A stretch of 64,000 bases of DNA from Bacillus sp. EB600 (GTDB lineage Bacteria > Bacillota > Bacilli > Bacillales > Cytobacillaceae). Numbering within the stretch: the stretch's first letter is position 1; the number at the start of each line of letters is the position of its first letter. Shown here in pieces: positions 8,234 through 16,351 of the stretch. The position numbers and the translations under genes are program-made. Below the pieces are notes generated by a model. That model was not told where the DNA came from and searched no databases. It worked only from the letters and a program-made list of their open reading frames with translations. The stretch is from assembly GCF_024494385.1 (NCBI RefSeq), contig NZ_JAEVLT010000005.1, positions 179,482 to 243,481 of the forward strand, given 5' to 3'.

Positions 8234-9269
8234 AGCAGTGGGACTCTCATTACCGCAGAAGTATCTTGATTTTAGTGCAAATATTAATCCGCTTGGCCCG
8301 CCCAATGCAATAAAAGATAACTGGGCCGACTTTTATAATGATATAACGGTATACCCGGATCCTTATGCCAAACGTCTAAAGAAACTTATCGGTAAAAAAG
8401 AACATGTCTCAGCTGATTCTCTTTTAATTGGAAATGGCGGGGCCGAGCTTATCACTCTTGTAGCCAGGATGCTTACTGACAAAAATGTTTTATTGGTGCA
8501 GCCAACCTTCTCAGAATACGAAAAAGCTTGTCGGGCCAACAATTGTCAAATAGTGTCTCATCAGTTAGCGGAGCCAAGCTTTGGGTTGAGCCTTGACGTT
8601 TTGCGTTCGAAACTGATGGATGCGGATGCCGTGTTTCTTTGCAATCCGAACAACCCAACAGGGATTAGGTACCAAACACCAGCTATACTCACGTTAATCG
8701 AGGAATGTGCATATTATCATTGCTATTTCATCCTGGATGAAGCCTTTTACGACTTTTTACTAGATTATGATTCTTTTCTTCCATACGTTAACAGGTTTTC
8801 CAACTTAATCATTATTCGCTCGATGACGAAAATGTTTGCAATCCCGGGGATCCGGCTTGGTTATTTAGCTGCCCAGCCGCACATTATTGCTGAACTTAGC
8901 AAGTTACAATCGCATTGGAGTACAAATGCGATTGCATTATTAACTGGTGAACTGTGTGTACAAAATAATTCATTTATTAAAGAGACCCAAGTTTACATTA
9001 ACAATGAACGAACCCGGCTTTTTCAATTTTTTCGAGAGCTGGATTTTATGGTGTCCCCCTCTGAAGTTAACTTCTATCTATTGAGGGATCCTCATTTAGA
9101 AGATCAATTTCCGTTTTTTGAGTTTCTTTTAAAAAAAGGAATGATTCCCCGCCATACATTTAATTTTCCAGGTCTAGAAGGAAAATGGCTTCGGTTTGCA
9201 ATTAAGGGCATTGCTGAAAATAATCGGCTGATGGAGGTGCTGACCGAATGGAGGCGGGACCATCGTTAA
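8190..9269 (+). CDS. cobD: Threonine-phosphate decarboxylase
   Basis: This PLP enzyme of aminotransferase fold I makes (R)-1-amino-2-propanol O-phosphate, the linker used by CbiB. The N-terminus includes PSHGSNPQYLYEA, followed by DFSANINPLGPP near residue 28, NPNNPTG near residue 152 and SMTKMFAIPGIRLGY near residue 211 with the Schiff-base lysine. TTG at 8190 is chosen because GGAGGG precedes it and the typical family N-terminus starts there. It overlaps cbiB by 44 bases. Histidinol-phosphate aminotransferases are related, but the motif set and operon favour CobD. Confidence 0.93.
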   Translation: MIWPSHGSNPQYLYEAVGLSLPQKYLDFSANINPLGPPNAIKDNWADFYNDITVYPDPYAKRLKKLIGKKEHVSADSLLIGNGGAELITLVARMLTDKNVLLVQPTFSEYEKACRANNCQIVSHQLAEPSFGLSLDVLRSKLMDADAVFLCNPNNPTGIRYQTPAILTLIEECAYYHCYFILDEAFYDFLLDYDSFLPYVNRFSNLIIIRSMTKMFAIPGIRLGYLAAQPHIIAELSKLQSHWSTNAIALLTGELCVQNNSFIKETQVYINNERTRLFQFFRELDFMVSPSEVNFYLLRDPHLEDQFPFFEFLLKKGMIPRHTFNFPGLEGKWLRFAIKGIAENNRLMEVLTEWRRDHR

Positions 9270-9835
9270 TTTTTATTTCAGGTGGAGTAAGAAGCGGAAA
9301 AAGCAGCTTTGCTGAAAAACTCACTATTAAAATCGCTTCTGAAGAAGGTGGAAGGCTCCATTACATCGCTACCGGTGTCCCTTTTGATAAAGAGATGAAG
9401 GAACGGATCAAAAAGCACCAGCATGATCGAAAAACAGCAAAGTACCAATGGATAACAATAGAGCAGAGCACAAATATTGGGACAATCGCTGACCGTTTTA
9501 ATAACCGGGATGTTCTTTTACTTGATTGTGTTACAACACTACTAAATAATGAATTGTTTTCTTCGGAGCATAGATGGGATCCTCCTTTTTTGGAATCAAT
9601 AAGGGAAAAGATTATTACTGGGATTATGTTGATTAAAAAGCGGGTAAGAACGATGATCTTGGTAAGTAACGAAGTTTTACATGAGCCGATGCTTGAAAAT
9701 GAACTTGTTTTTACATACACCCGTTTGCTTGGACAGATCCATCAACAGCTAGTTAAAGAAGCGGATCAGGCCTTTTTAGTTGAAGCCGGGGTACCGCTGG
9801 TAATGAAGGGAGCTTTACTACAAGGGACGTTATAA
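9248..9835 (+). CDS. cobU: Adenosylcobinamide kinase / guanylyltransferase
   Basis: This 195-aa RecA-like enzyme activates adenosylcobinamide phosphate with GTP to form AdoCbi-GDP, the substrate of CobS. The P-loop is GGVRSGKSSFAE near residue 12. The guanylylated histidine region is IKKHQHDRKTAKYQW near residue 53. The C-terminal motif, normally GxGIVP, is replaced by EVLHEPMLENE, which is odd and is discussed with the second CobU-like gene. The start overlaps the cobD end by 22 bases. Confidence 0.88.
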   Translation: MEAGPSLIFISGGVRSGKSSFAEKLTIKIASEEGGRLHYIATGVPFDKEMKERIKKHQHDRKTAKYQWITIEQSTNIGTIADRFNNRDVLLLDCVTTLLNNELFSSEHRWDPPFLESIREKIITGIMLIKKRVRTMILVSNEVLHEPMLENELVFTYTRLLGQIHQQLVKEADQAFLVEAGVPLVMKGALLQGTL

Positions 9836-9884
9836 AAATCTAATGGGTATCTTCTTAAAGATATCAATCAATGGAGTATGGAAT

Positions 9885-10673
9885 ATGAAGTTTATCAAAG
9901 GCTTTTTAATCAATCTGCAATTTTTTACGGCAATTCCTATTAAATTAGAACTGCCGATGGATAAGGAACATCTCCGCAAAGCTGTCCAAACTTTTCCGTT
10001 ATTAGGATTATTTCAGGGGATTATCTATGCATATATCTTATTTTTCTTGTTTGAATGGACACCTTTTTCTCATCAGGCTGTTGCTTTCATCCTTTGGCTG
10101 ACGACGATTCTGCTTACAGGAGGGATCCATTTAGATGGCTGGATGGATACGAGTGATGCTTATTTTTCGTATCAAGATAAACAAAAAAGGCTTGAGATCA
10201 TGAAGGACCCCCGCATGGGTGCATTTGGAGTGATCTCGGTGATTATCTTATTAAGCTGCCGGTTTCTATTTTTCTATGATATAACCTATAAAGTCAAATT
10301 CTTGTCATACATCCTTATCGCAACGGTTCCGATTTTAAGTAAAAGTGTGATGGGTATGATGCTGCTAACTGTGAAAACAGCTAAAAATGAGGGACTGGGG
10401 CGGATGTTTCAAGCTGCGGCCAATCCAAAAGTACTGTGGATTTATCCTGTCTATATCATCGCGTATCTTTATATAGCTTTTTTATTAGGGATAGGGTTAA
10501 TTAGTATAGGAATATTGTTTCTTGCTGCACTTGTCAGTTATTGGATTTGCCGGCGGAATGCACGTAAATGGTTTGGCGGGATTACAGGTGATGTATTAGG
10601 AGCTTCCGTGGAAGGGACTGAGTTACTACTATGGATGACCGTGTGGTTATTGCATTATTTCGTCACGGGTTAA
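9885..10673 (+). CDS. cobS: Adenosylcobinamide-GDP ribazoletransferase (cobalamin synthase)
   Basis: This membrane enzyme attaches alpha-ribazole (phosphate) to AdoCbi-GDP, forming the complete coenzyme. The 262-residue protein has several hydrophobic helices. It carries FLINLQFFTAIPI at the N-terminus, GGIHLDGWMDTSDAYFSY near residue 77 with the conserved acidic residues, and FGGITGDVLGASVEGTEL near the end. ATG 9885 was chosen because the conserved N-terminus begins at MKFIKGF. A frame extension to 9843 has no RBS. Confidence 0.94.
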   Translation: MKFIKGFLINLQFFTAIPIKLELPMDKEHLRKAVQTFPLLGLFQGIIYAYILFFLFEWTPFSHQAVAFILWLTTILLTGGIHLDGWMDTSDAYFSYQDKQKRLEIMKDPRMGAFGVISVIILLSCRFLFFYDITYKVKFLSYILIATVPILSKSVMGMMLLTVKTAKNEGLGRMFQAAANPKVLWIYPVYIIAYLYIAFLLGIGLISIGILFLAALVSYWICRRNARKWFGGITGDVLGASVEGTELLLWMTVWLLHYFVTG

Positions 10674-11242
10674 CAGAAGCGAATCAACGAATGGCCTATT
10701 TAGGCTGGTCAGATTCACCCCTATGTGCTGAACCTCAAATTATATCATCAACTAGCCGATACGATATCTATTTTTCAAGCGATCTAAGCCGTTGCGTTAA
10801 AACTGCAAATTTATTGTTTCCTAACGAGAATGTTTTCCTGCTTCATCATCTCCGGGAATTGAATTTCGGAAAATGGGAAGGAAAAACCTACGAGGAGCTG
10901 AAAAATGAAAAACAGTATCAGCTATGGCTCTCCGATTTCTTCCATTATTGTCCGCCAGGAGGAGAATCCTTTCAGCAGTTTACGAACAGAGTTCAAGCAG
11001 GCTGGAAAAAAATAATCAAAGTGATTCAAACAAAACAGCTTGATCGCTGTGCAGTTATTACACATGGCGGTGTCATTAAATATCTTTTATCGCAATTGGC
11101 ACCAGAACAAAAAGAATTTTGGAGCTGGCAGATACCTCACGGTCATGGATTTGAACTTATTTTTGACCGGGAGTCGTTAAGGAGGAGCGAGCGGTGCACT
11201 TTATTACAGGTGGTGCCTTTAACGGAAAAAGAGCATGGGTGA
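10631..11242 (+). CDS. cobC: Alpha-ribazole phosphatase-like histidine phosphatase
   Basis: It dephosphorylates alpha-ribazole-5'-phosphate or the cobalamin phosphate in nucleotide-loop assembly. The 203-residue protein has the phosphoglycerate-mutase-type RHG motif (LFRHGLTEANQ near residue 9), the acid motif HHLRELNFGKWEGKTY near residue 75 and the second histidine in VITHGGVIKYLL near residue 141. It overlaps cobS by 43 bases. Other branched histidine phosphatases share these motifs, so the specific role rests on the operon. Confidence 0.87.
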   Translation: MDDRVVIALFRHGLTEANQRMAYLGWSDSPLCAEPQIISSTSRYDIYFSSDLSRCVKTANLLFPNENVFLLHHLRELNFGKWEGKTYEELKNEKQYQLWLSDFFHYCPPGGESFQQFTNRVQAGWKKIIKVIQTKQLDRCAVITHGGVIKYLLSQLAPEQKEFWSWQIPHGHGFELIFDRESLRRSERCTLLQVVPLTEKEHG

Positions 11243-11628
11243 AAAATACTTATCAAGTAAATGAACATGATGGTTGGATATCTGCATATGAAAACGAACT
11301 GTTGCCTTTGGATTTAACAAAAATAGACCAGGATTTACTCATTTTTGAAGGAATTGAAATCTGGTTAAAAACGTTAACGGAACAATTTGACCTTAACGAA
11401 TGCCGTGCGTTTTTTAATAGGTGCTTGGATCATTGGCTGGCTTGGGAAAAAAGCAAGGTAGTCCAGCAATTAGTTTTGATCGGAACGGATATCACAAAAG
11501 GGATTGTTCCCTTGGAAAAAGAGAATAGAGTATGGCGGGATTTAACCGGCTGGGCATATCAAGATATCGCTGCTAAATCGGATAGAGTTGACGTTATCTG
11601 GTACGGACTCAGTAAAACAATAAAATAA
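11194..11628 (+). CDS. Short CobU-like protein (cobinamide kinase family paralogue)
   Basis: This 144-aa protein starts MHFITGGAFNGKRAWV, a P-loop in the CobU position. It ends with KGIVPLEKENRVWRDLTG followed by AKSDRVDVIWYG, which match the CobU C-terminal GIVP, RDLxGR and ADxVxxVxxG motifs. The middle section is shortened and the HxxxR guanylylation region is absent, so it is unlikely to be a normal guanylyltransferase. GTG at 11194 follows AAGGAGGAG and overlaps cobC by 49 bases. It may be a kinase-only enzyme or a partner of the full-length CobU. The function is not known to me. Confidence 0.75.
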   Translation: MHFITGGAFNGKRAWVKNTYQVNEHDGWISAYENELLPLDLTKIDQDLLIFEGIEIWLKTLTEQFDLNECRAFFNRCLDHWLAWEKSKVVQQLVLIGTDITKGIVPLEKENRVWRDLTGWAYQDIAAKSDRVDVIWYGLSKTIK

Positions 11629-11643
11629 AGGGGAATCGATTTG

Positions 11644-12228
11644 ATGAGAATTTATACACGTACTGGTGATAAAGGGAAAACAAGTATTATTGGCGGCCGA
11701 GTTGACAAAGATGATACCCGAGTAGAAGCTTACGGGACGGTGGATGAAGTGAATTGCTTTGTCGGGCAAGCGATGACAGAGCTTGACAGGGAAATCTTCC
11801 GTGACGTGCTGGCCGATCTTGAAAAAATTCAGCATGAATTATTTGATTGCGGCGGTGATCTCGCAAATGTTTTGGAAAAACGGGAATTAAAGCTGCAACA
11901 AGAATCGATTGATTACTTAGAAACAAGAATTGATGAGTATACTGCTGAGGCACCAGAATTGGAACGCTTTATTTTGCCTGGAGGATCAAAGCCTGCGGCA
12001 TCAATCCATATTGCAAGAACGGTTACTAGAAGAGCGGAGAGATTAGTTGTAAAACTAGTAAAGGCAGATCAAAAAGCACCTGAATTAGCACTTAAATATT
12101 TAAATCGTCTATCAGACTATTTTTTTGCATTAGCAAGAGTTATTAACTGCCGGATGCAGGTTAAAGATGTTGAATATGTGCGCAGTGCAAAGGTATTTAG
12201 GGATGGTAAACGAAAGGAGGAGAAGTAG
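11644..12228 (+). CDS. PduO-type ATP:cob(I)alamin adenosyltransferase
   Basis: It adds the upper 5'-deoxyadenosyl ligand to cob(I)alamin or cobinamide, and CbiB and CobU need adenosylated substrates. The 194-residue protein has the PduO N-terminal ATP motif YTRTGDKGKTSIIGG near residue 4. DKDDTRVEAYGTVDEVN follows, and the conserved helix motif PGGSKPAASIHIARTVTRRAER lies near residue 116. The ATG at 11644 follows GGGG; a TTG three bases earlier is possible. It is named YvqK/MMAB-type in bacilli. Confidence 0.93.
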   Translation: MRIYTRTGDKGKTSIIGGRVDKDDTRVEAYGTVDEVNCFVGQAMTELDREIFRDVLADLEKIQHELFDCGGDLANVLEKRELKLQQESIDYLETRIDEYTAEAPELERFILPGGSKPAASIHIARTVTRRAERLVVKLVKADQKAPELALKYLNRLSDYFFALARVINCRMQVKDVEYVRSAKVFRDGKRKEEK

Positions 12229-12229
12229 A

Positions 12230-12724
12230 ATGAAGGGAAAAATGCTAAGCCTGCTTGCTCTGTTCATAGCATTGTCTGCTGTTGGAGCTGCGATTAAAAT
12301 TCCTGCTGTGGTTGGGAGTGTGGCACTAGATGCTTCTCCTGCCTTACTTGCAGCAGCATTAGTAGGAGCGGGTCCGGGAGCGGTTGTTGGGGCATTCGGG
12401 CACCTATTATCTGCCTTATTAAGCGGTTTTCCTTTAGGTCCGATGCATTTGTTAATTGCAGCAGAGATGGCCGTCCTAGCTTGGATTTTTGGGGTCCTCT
12501 ATAAAAATAACAAAAAAATCATTGCGGGTTTGGTCTTTATATTTGGAAATGCATTCGTTGCCCCAATACCGTTTATTTTCTTAATGAATATTGGTTTCTA
12601 CATTTCCATTGTTCCTTCTCTGTTGATCGGGTCTATTATCAATACCCTGATATCATTAGTGTTAATACCAAGACTTTCATCTTTGATCACGCCTAACGTG
12701 AAGAATAGAGAGATTGAACAATGA
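12230..12724 (+). CDS. cblT: ECF transporter S component, probable alpha-ribazole transporter
   Basis: This hydrophobic protein of 164 residues has about five to six membrane helices and the alanine/glycine-rich segments typical of energy-coupling-factor substrate-binding subunits. It has no ATPase or T component nearby, so it would share the common ECF module. Its 3' end overlaps cblS by 4 bases (ATGA). The CblT/CblS pair for import and phosphorylation of alpha-ribazole is described for Listeria and Geobacillus. The assignment here is from operon pairing and general features. AAAGGAGGAG precedes the ATG, and the longer frame from 12167 lies inside the adenosyltransferase gene. Confidence 0.82.
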   Translation: MKGKMLSLLALFIALSAVGAAIKIPAVVGSVALDASPALLAAALVGAGPGAVVGAFGHLLSALLSGFPLGPMHLLIAAEMAVLAWIFGVLYKNNKKIIAGLVFIFGNAFVAPIPFIFLMNIGFYISIVPSLLIGSIINTLISLVLIPRLSSLITPNVKNREIEQ

Positions 12725-13437
12725 GAGACGTTTTGACCATTCCTTTTCATGGGAATGGTGCCCTCATTATAGCAAGCGATAATAGTGGAGCAATTGGATT
12801 GAAGCCGGGTGACCTTGTTCATGTACAATATGAAACAGTGGCGTATTACTCGTTCCGAGTGGCGGTAATGGAATGTATAGCAGCAGGGGGCGAACCCTTT
12901 TCTGTTGTTCTCCATAATTTTTGCGGGAATGAGTCCTGGGCAATGCTTACTGGGGGAATTCAAAAAGGCTTGGTTGAACTTCATTTAGAGGATGTTCCGA
13001 TTACAGGGAGTACAGAAAGTAATTTTTCTATGCAGCAATCGGCAGTTGGCTTATTAGTCATTGGAAAAAAGTCGATTTTAAAAAGAACAGAGTTTGATTA
13101 CTTTGATTCATTGAAATTTGCCGTGGTTGGGACGCCTTTAATTGGAAATGAAGTAGTAGAACAAGAAGAACGAATTGTTCCATTATTACTATTCCGAGAA
13201 GTAAGCAAACTTCAGGATGTAATCGTCTGGCCAGTTGGTTCGAAAGGAATCTTGTATGAGATGAATCAGATGTTTCGTAACAAGAGTTTTTCTAAGGAAA
13301 TGGTTGTCACAAGCGTTGATGTAGGTAAATCATCCGGTCCGGCTACATGTTTTATTGCGGTGTATCTGGAAAATCAAGAAGCTGAAATAAATAAGCTTAC
13401 AAAGGGATTTTTTCACCCCGTTCAAATTTTGACATAG
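12721..13437 (+). CDS. cblS: Alpha-ribazole kinase
   Basis: This 238-residue protein resembles the N-terminal half of AIR-synthase/PurM-like enzymes: a DNSGAIGLKPGDLVH segment near residue 20 and a GGEPFS segment near residue 56. It is coupled by a 4-base overlap to the S component. Known CblS enzymes phosphorylate alpha-ribazole, which bypasses CobT (absent here). The product feeds CobS/CobC. It is the last gene of the operon and is followed immediately by a terminator. Confidence 0.82.
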   Translation: MRDVLTIPFHGNGALIIASDNSGAIGLKPGDLVHVQYETVAYYSFRVAVMECIAAGGEPFSVVLHNFCGNESWAMLTGGIQKGLVELHLEDVPITGSTESNFSMQQSAVGLLVIGKKSILKRTEFDYFDSLKFAVVGTPLIGNEVVEQEERIVPLLLFREVSKLQDVIVWPVGSKGILYEMNQMFRNKSFSKEMVVTSVDVGKSSGPATCFIAVYLENQEAEINKLTKGFFHPVQILT

Positions 13438-13466
13438 AAAAGCCTGCCTACTGGCAGGCTTTTCTT
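13437..13466. terminator. Bidirectional terminator between cblS and the PBP gene
   Basis: GAAAAGCCTGCC (13437-13448) and GGCAGGCTTTTC (13453-13464) form a perfect 12-bp stem with loop TACT and A/T tracts on both sides. It serves the two convergent genes and overlaps the cblS stop codon by one base. Confidence 0.93.
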
Positions 13467-15568
13467 CATTGTCTAAGGCCTTGAAGTTTATCAACCAGGG
13501 TATTAACCGCCCTGCCAATTCCATCTAGTGTTTGGTGGATCCCTTCTTTCCACGCAGGTGCCTGTTCTTTTATTGATTGGCCAATTTTTTTTGCGTTATC
13601 TTGGAACTCCTTGCTAATTTTTGCAGCTTGCTCTTTAATCGCTTTTTGAGCCTGATTTCCGTTGGCAAGCTGTGTATTGATCGAATCAACATCAAAATTC
13701 GCATGTTTTACATACGGACTCGCCGCTTTCATGATTTCCCTAAAAAGAGGCACAACGTTGGCTGAACTGTTACTAGGCAAATAATGTTCACGGTCAGTTT
13801 GGTCGTAGCCAATCCAGACGGCACCAACAAGGTCTGTTGTATAGCCTGCCATCCATTGATCCTTTGTTCCGTTTAAGTCTGGAAAGGGGAGTTGTGTAGA
13901 TCCTGTTTTACCCGCAATCTGTACTCCTTCAATACTGGCGCTTTTTCCTGTTCCTGTTTCAACGACATTTAAGAGCATGGATGTCATTTTATTGGCAACG
14001 GACCTGGATGTCACCTTTGTTGTTTTCTCTTTGTGCTCAGCAATGATGTTTCCCGTTGGGCCAACAATTTTTGTAATCAGATGGCTATCCTCACGGGTTC
14101 CGCCATTTGGAAATGCAGAAAAGGCATCCGCCAGCTGAAGGGGAGAGATTCCCTTACTCATTCCGCCCAGAGCAATCGCCAGATTTTTGTCCTCCTTGTG
14201 AACTGGAATACCAAAGCGTTTTAAGGATTCCAATCCCTTATCCAGCCCTATTTCATTTAAAAGCCAAACCGCAGGAACGTTTAGTGATTCCTCGACTGCC
14301 TTATACATTGGCACTTTTCCAGCATAGGTCCGGGTGTAGTTCTCCGGTTTATAATTGCCAAATGAGATGGGTTGATCGACAAGCTCAGACGAATAATCAT
14401 AGCCTTTTTCGAGTGCTGGTGTATAGACAGCAAGCGGCTTTATTGTTGAACCAGGCTGGGCTGTTAATTGTGTAGCACGATTAAAGCCGCGAAACACGTG
14501 CTCACCCCGCCCTCCGACAAGGGCACGGACACCGGCGGAAGCAGGATCCATCAGAACAGCACCGCTTTGAACAAGTTTCCCTCCCCGGCCGCTTGGAAAC
14601 AGATAATTCCTGCTGTATACTTTTTCCAGCCCTGTTTGAATGTTTTGGTCCATTTCAGTATATATACGGTACCCCCTGGTTAAAATTTCATCCTGGGTCA
14701 AGCCGTACTTTGAAATGGCTTCGTTTAATACAGCATCAACGTAATATGGGTACTTTCGGTCAACGTTGCTTCCTCCACCATCACGGAGCCGGATTTTCTC
14801 TTTTATAGCAGCGGAGTATTCACTCGCTGTTATCATTCCAAGTTCCTTCATTTTCGCTAAAACAACATTTCTTCGTTTCATTGCAAGATCATAATGCTGA
14901 TACGGGTCTAAATAGTTTGGAGCATGCAGTAATCCCGCCAGCATAGCTGCTTCGCTTATTGATACATCCTTGATGTTTTTCGCAAAGTATTTTTTTGAGG
15001 CATTGCCAATCCCCCATGCACCGCTGCCAAAATAAACTTGGTTTACATACATTTGCAGGATTTCATCTTTTGTATAGACTTTTTCAAGCTTGACAGCTAA
15101 GAATAATTCTTCCGCTTTCCGCTTATAGGTGCGTTCCGGTGAAAGCAGAGCATTTTTCGCAAGCTGTTGGGTAAGCGTACTACCACCAGCAGTTACTTGG
15201 CCGGCGAACAGATTCCCGAAAAATGCCCGGGCAATCCCTCTAATATCAAATCCGCCATGCTGATAGAAGCGCTCGTCCTCAATGGCAACAACCGCATTAG
15301 GTACATATTTAGGAACATCCTTAATGGAGATTCCTGTCGTTCGGTTTGTTGCAACATTGCTGGCAATTGCACCGTCCTTATCATAAATAACGGTTGGTTG
15401 ACTTAAACCTTCTTTTAGTGATTGGACATTAGCTCTGCTCGCTAGCCAGCCAAAATAAGAAATTGTTACGAGAAATAAAACTAGTAAAATCAATAAAAGA
15501 ATTTGTGTTAAATGCTTCCTTTTCCAGAAACGAACAATCATACTCCAAAATGGAGAAAGTAAACCCAT
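13466..15568 (-). CDS. Class A penicillin-binding protein (PbpF/PbpG type)
   Basis: This bifunctional peptidoglycan synthase has 700 residues. A cytoplasmic N-terminus and one membrane anchor (about residues 22-44) precede the GT51 transglycosylase, with EDERFYQHGGFD near residue 97 and GGSTLTQQLAKN near residue 128. A transpeptidase follows with the serine motif STIK (in QPGSTIKPL near residue 380), SLN (in VEESLNVPA) and KTG (in IAGKTGSTQ near residue 554). The C-terminal ~75 residues are charged and helical. ATG follows AAGGAGATACAC. Bacillus relatives PbpF and PbpG act in spore cortex or germ-cell-wall synthesis, so such a role is plausible but unproven. Confidence 0.93.
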   Translation of the reverse strand: MGLLSPFWSMIVRFWKRKHLTQILLLILLVLFLVTISYFGWLASRANVQSLKEGLSQPTVIYDKDGAIASNVATNRTTGISIKDVPKYVPNAVVAIEDERFYQHGGFDIRGIARAFFGNLFAGQVTAGGSTLTQQLAKNALLSPERTYKRKAEELFLAVKLEKVYTKDEILQMYVNQVYFGSGAWGIGNASKKYFAKNIKDVSISEAAMLAGLLHAPNYLDPYQHYDLAMKRRNVVLAKMKELGMITASEYSAAIKEKIRLRDGGGSNVDRKYPYYVDAVLNEAISKYGLTQDEILTRGYRIYTEMDQNIQTGLEKVYSRNYLFPSGRGGKLVQSGAVLMDPASAGVRALVGGRGEHVFRGFNRATQLTAQPGSTIKPLAVYTPALEKGYDYSSELVDQPISFGNYKPENYTRTYAGKVPMYKAVEESLNVPAVWLLNEIGLDKGLESLKRFGIPVHKEDKNLAIALGGMSKGISPLQLADAFSAFPNGGTREDSHLITKIVGPTGNIIAEHKEKTTKVTSRSVANKMTSMLLNVVETGTGKSASIEGVQIAGKTGSTQLPFPDLNGTKDQWMAGYTTDLVGAVWIGYDQTDREHYLPSNSSANVVPLFREIMKAASPYVKHANFDVDSINTQLANGNQAQKAIKEQAAKISKEFQDNAKKIGQSIKEQAPAWKEGIHQTLDGIGRAVNTLVDKLQGLRQ

Positions 15569-15842
15569 GTGTATCTCCTTACCTTCAGTTTATAATGTAA
15601 TTGTTTATTCATTATAAATTTAATTTTAAAAAAAGACCAATAAATGCTATAAGTAATCACTTCTTTTCAAAAGGAACCCGCTCCTTTCTAAACCCTCTCT
15701 ATGCTTAAATAAGCGACTAATTTCATTGTTTAACTGAGGTTTACCTGAAAATACCAGTCTGTTTTTTTGCCAAGGACAACCTATTCACTTTGGCTGCATA
15801 TATTATACAAACGAAAATTGTAGTGTATTAAGGAGGTGCAGA

Positions 15843-16109
15843 TTGGTAAACTGGAAAGTGCGGTTTAAAAACAGAAGTTGGGTTGTTTCATTTATTTCAC
15901 ATATTTTGATTATCGCGCAAATTGTCATTTCAGGGCTAAATTCGCTTGGAATTATCCACTTTCAATTAACAAACACAGTAGTGAATGATATTATAACCTG
16001 TGCAAATGCCATATTTATTGTTTTATCATTGCTCGGTTTTGTCCAGGACCCTACAACCAAAGGGTTTGCAGACAGTGAACATGCCTTAAAATATGAAAAG
16101 CCTAAATAA
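15843..16109 (+). CDS. Phage holin, phi LC3-type
   Basis: This 88-residue small membrane protein has two predicted helices (about residues 14-36 and 48-66). Its C-terminal segment GFVQDPTTKGFADS is the usual signature of LC3-family holins. TTG at 15843 follows AAGGAGGTG at ideal spacing. No endolysin or other phage gene is close, so it is an orphan. Bacilli often carry such single holins near cell-wall genes, and its role here (membrane permeabilisation, spore lysis) is unknown. Confidence 0.85.
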   Translation: MVNWKVRFKNRSWVVSFISHILIIAQIVISGLNSLGIIHFQLTNTVVNDIITCANAIFIVLSLLGFVQDPTTKGFADSEHALKYEKPK

Positions 16110-16175
16110 TTTCGGTTTTTGCTTTACGAACGAAAAAAGTAGGGATATTATTGTTTTGTAAAAATAAATAGATAA

Positions 16176-16272
16176 ACTACTGGGGGTGCCCTTCAATGGG
16201 CTGAGAAAAAAGCGTCAAGTTTTTTAACCCTTTTCACCTGATCTGGATCATCCCAGCGTAGGAAAGTAGTGA
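16176..16272 (+). promoter_or_regulatory. TPP riboswitch (THI box) before thiM
   Basis: Conserved elements are present: closing stem ACTAC/GTAGT, GGGGTGCCC near 16183, GGGCTGAGA near 16198, ACCC, then CACCTGATCTGGATCAT and CCAGCGTAGGAAAG ending near 16268. It controls thiMDE. A terminator hairpin follows at 16299, so it should act at transcription level. Confidence 0.97.
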
Positions 16273-16298
16273 AAAAAACAACTTTCACTTACTCATGC

Positions 16299-16327
16299 GG
16301 CTAGGTTCTATTGAATCTGGCTTTTTA
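16299..16327 (+). terminator. Terminator of the thi riboswitch
   Basis: GGCTAGGTTC (16299-16308) pairs with GAATCTGGCT (16313-16322), including three G-U pairs, around a 4-base loop, and is followed by a run of T. It lies between the aptamer and the thiM RBS and shows that a longer reading frame starting at 16295 is not the real start. Confidence 0.75.
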
Positions 16328-16351
16328 AATTTTATCAATGGAGGTTTTACT

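Noticed and set aside
16295..16351. Upstream extension of thiM to an ATG at 16295
   Set aside because: It would place the coding start inside the riboswitch terminator stem. TTG at 16352 has a proper RBS and gives the normal length.
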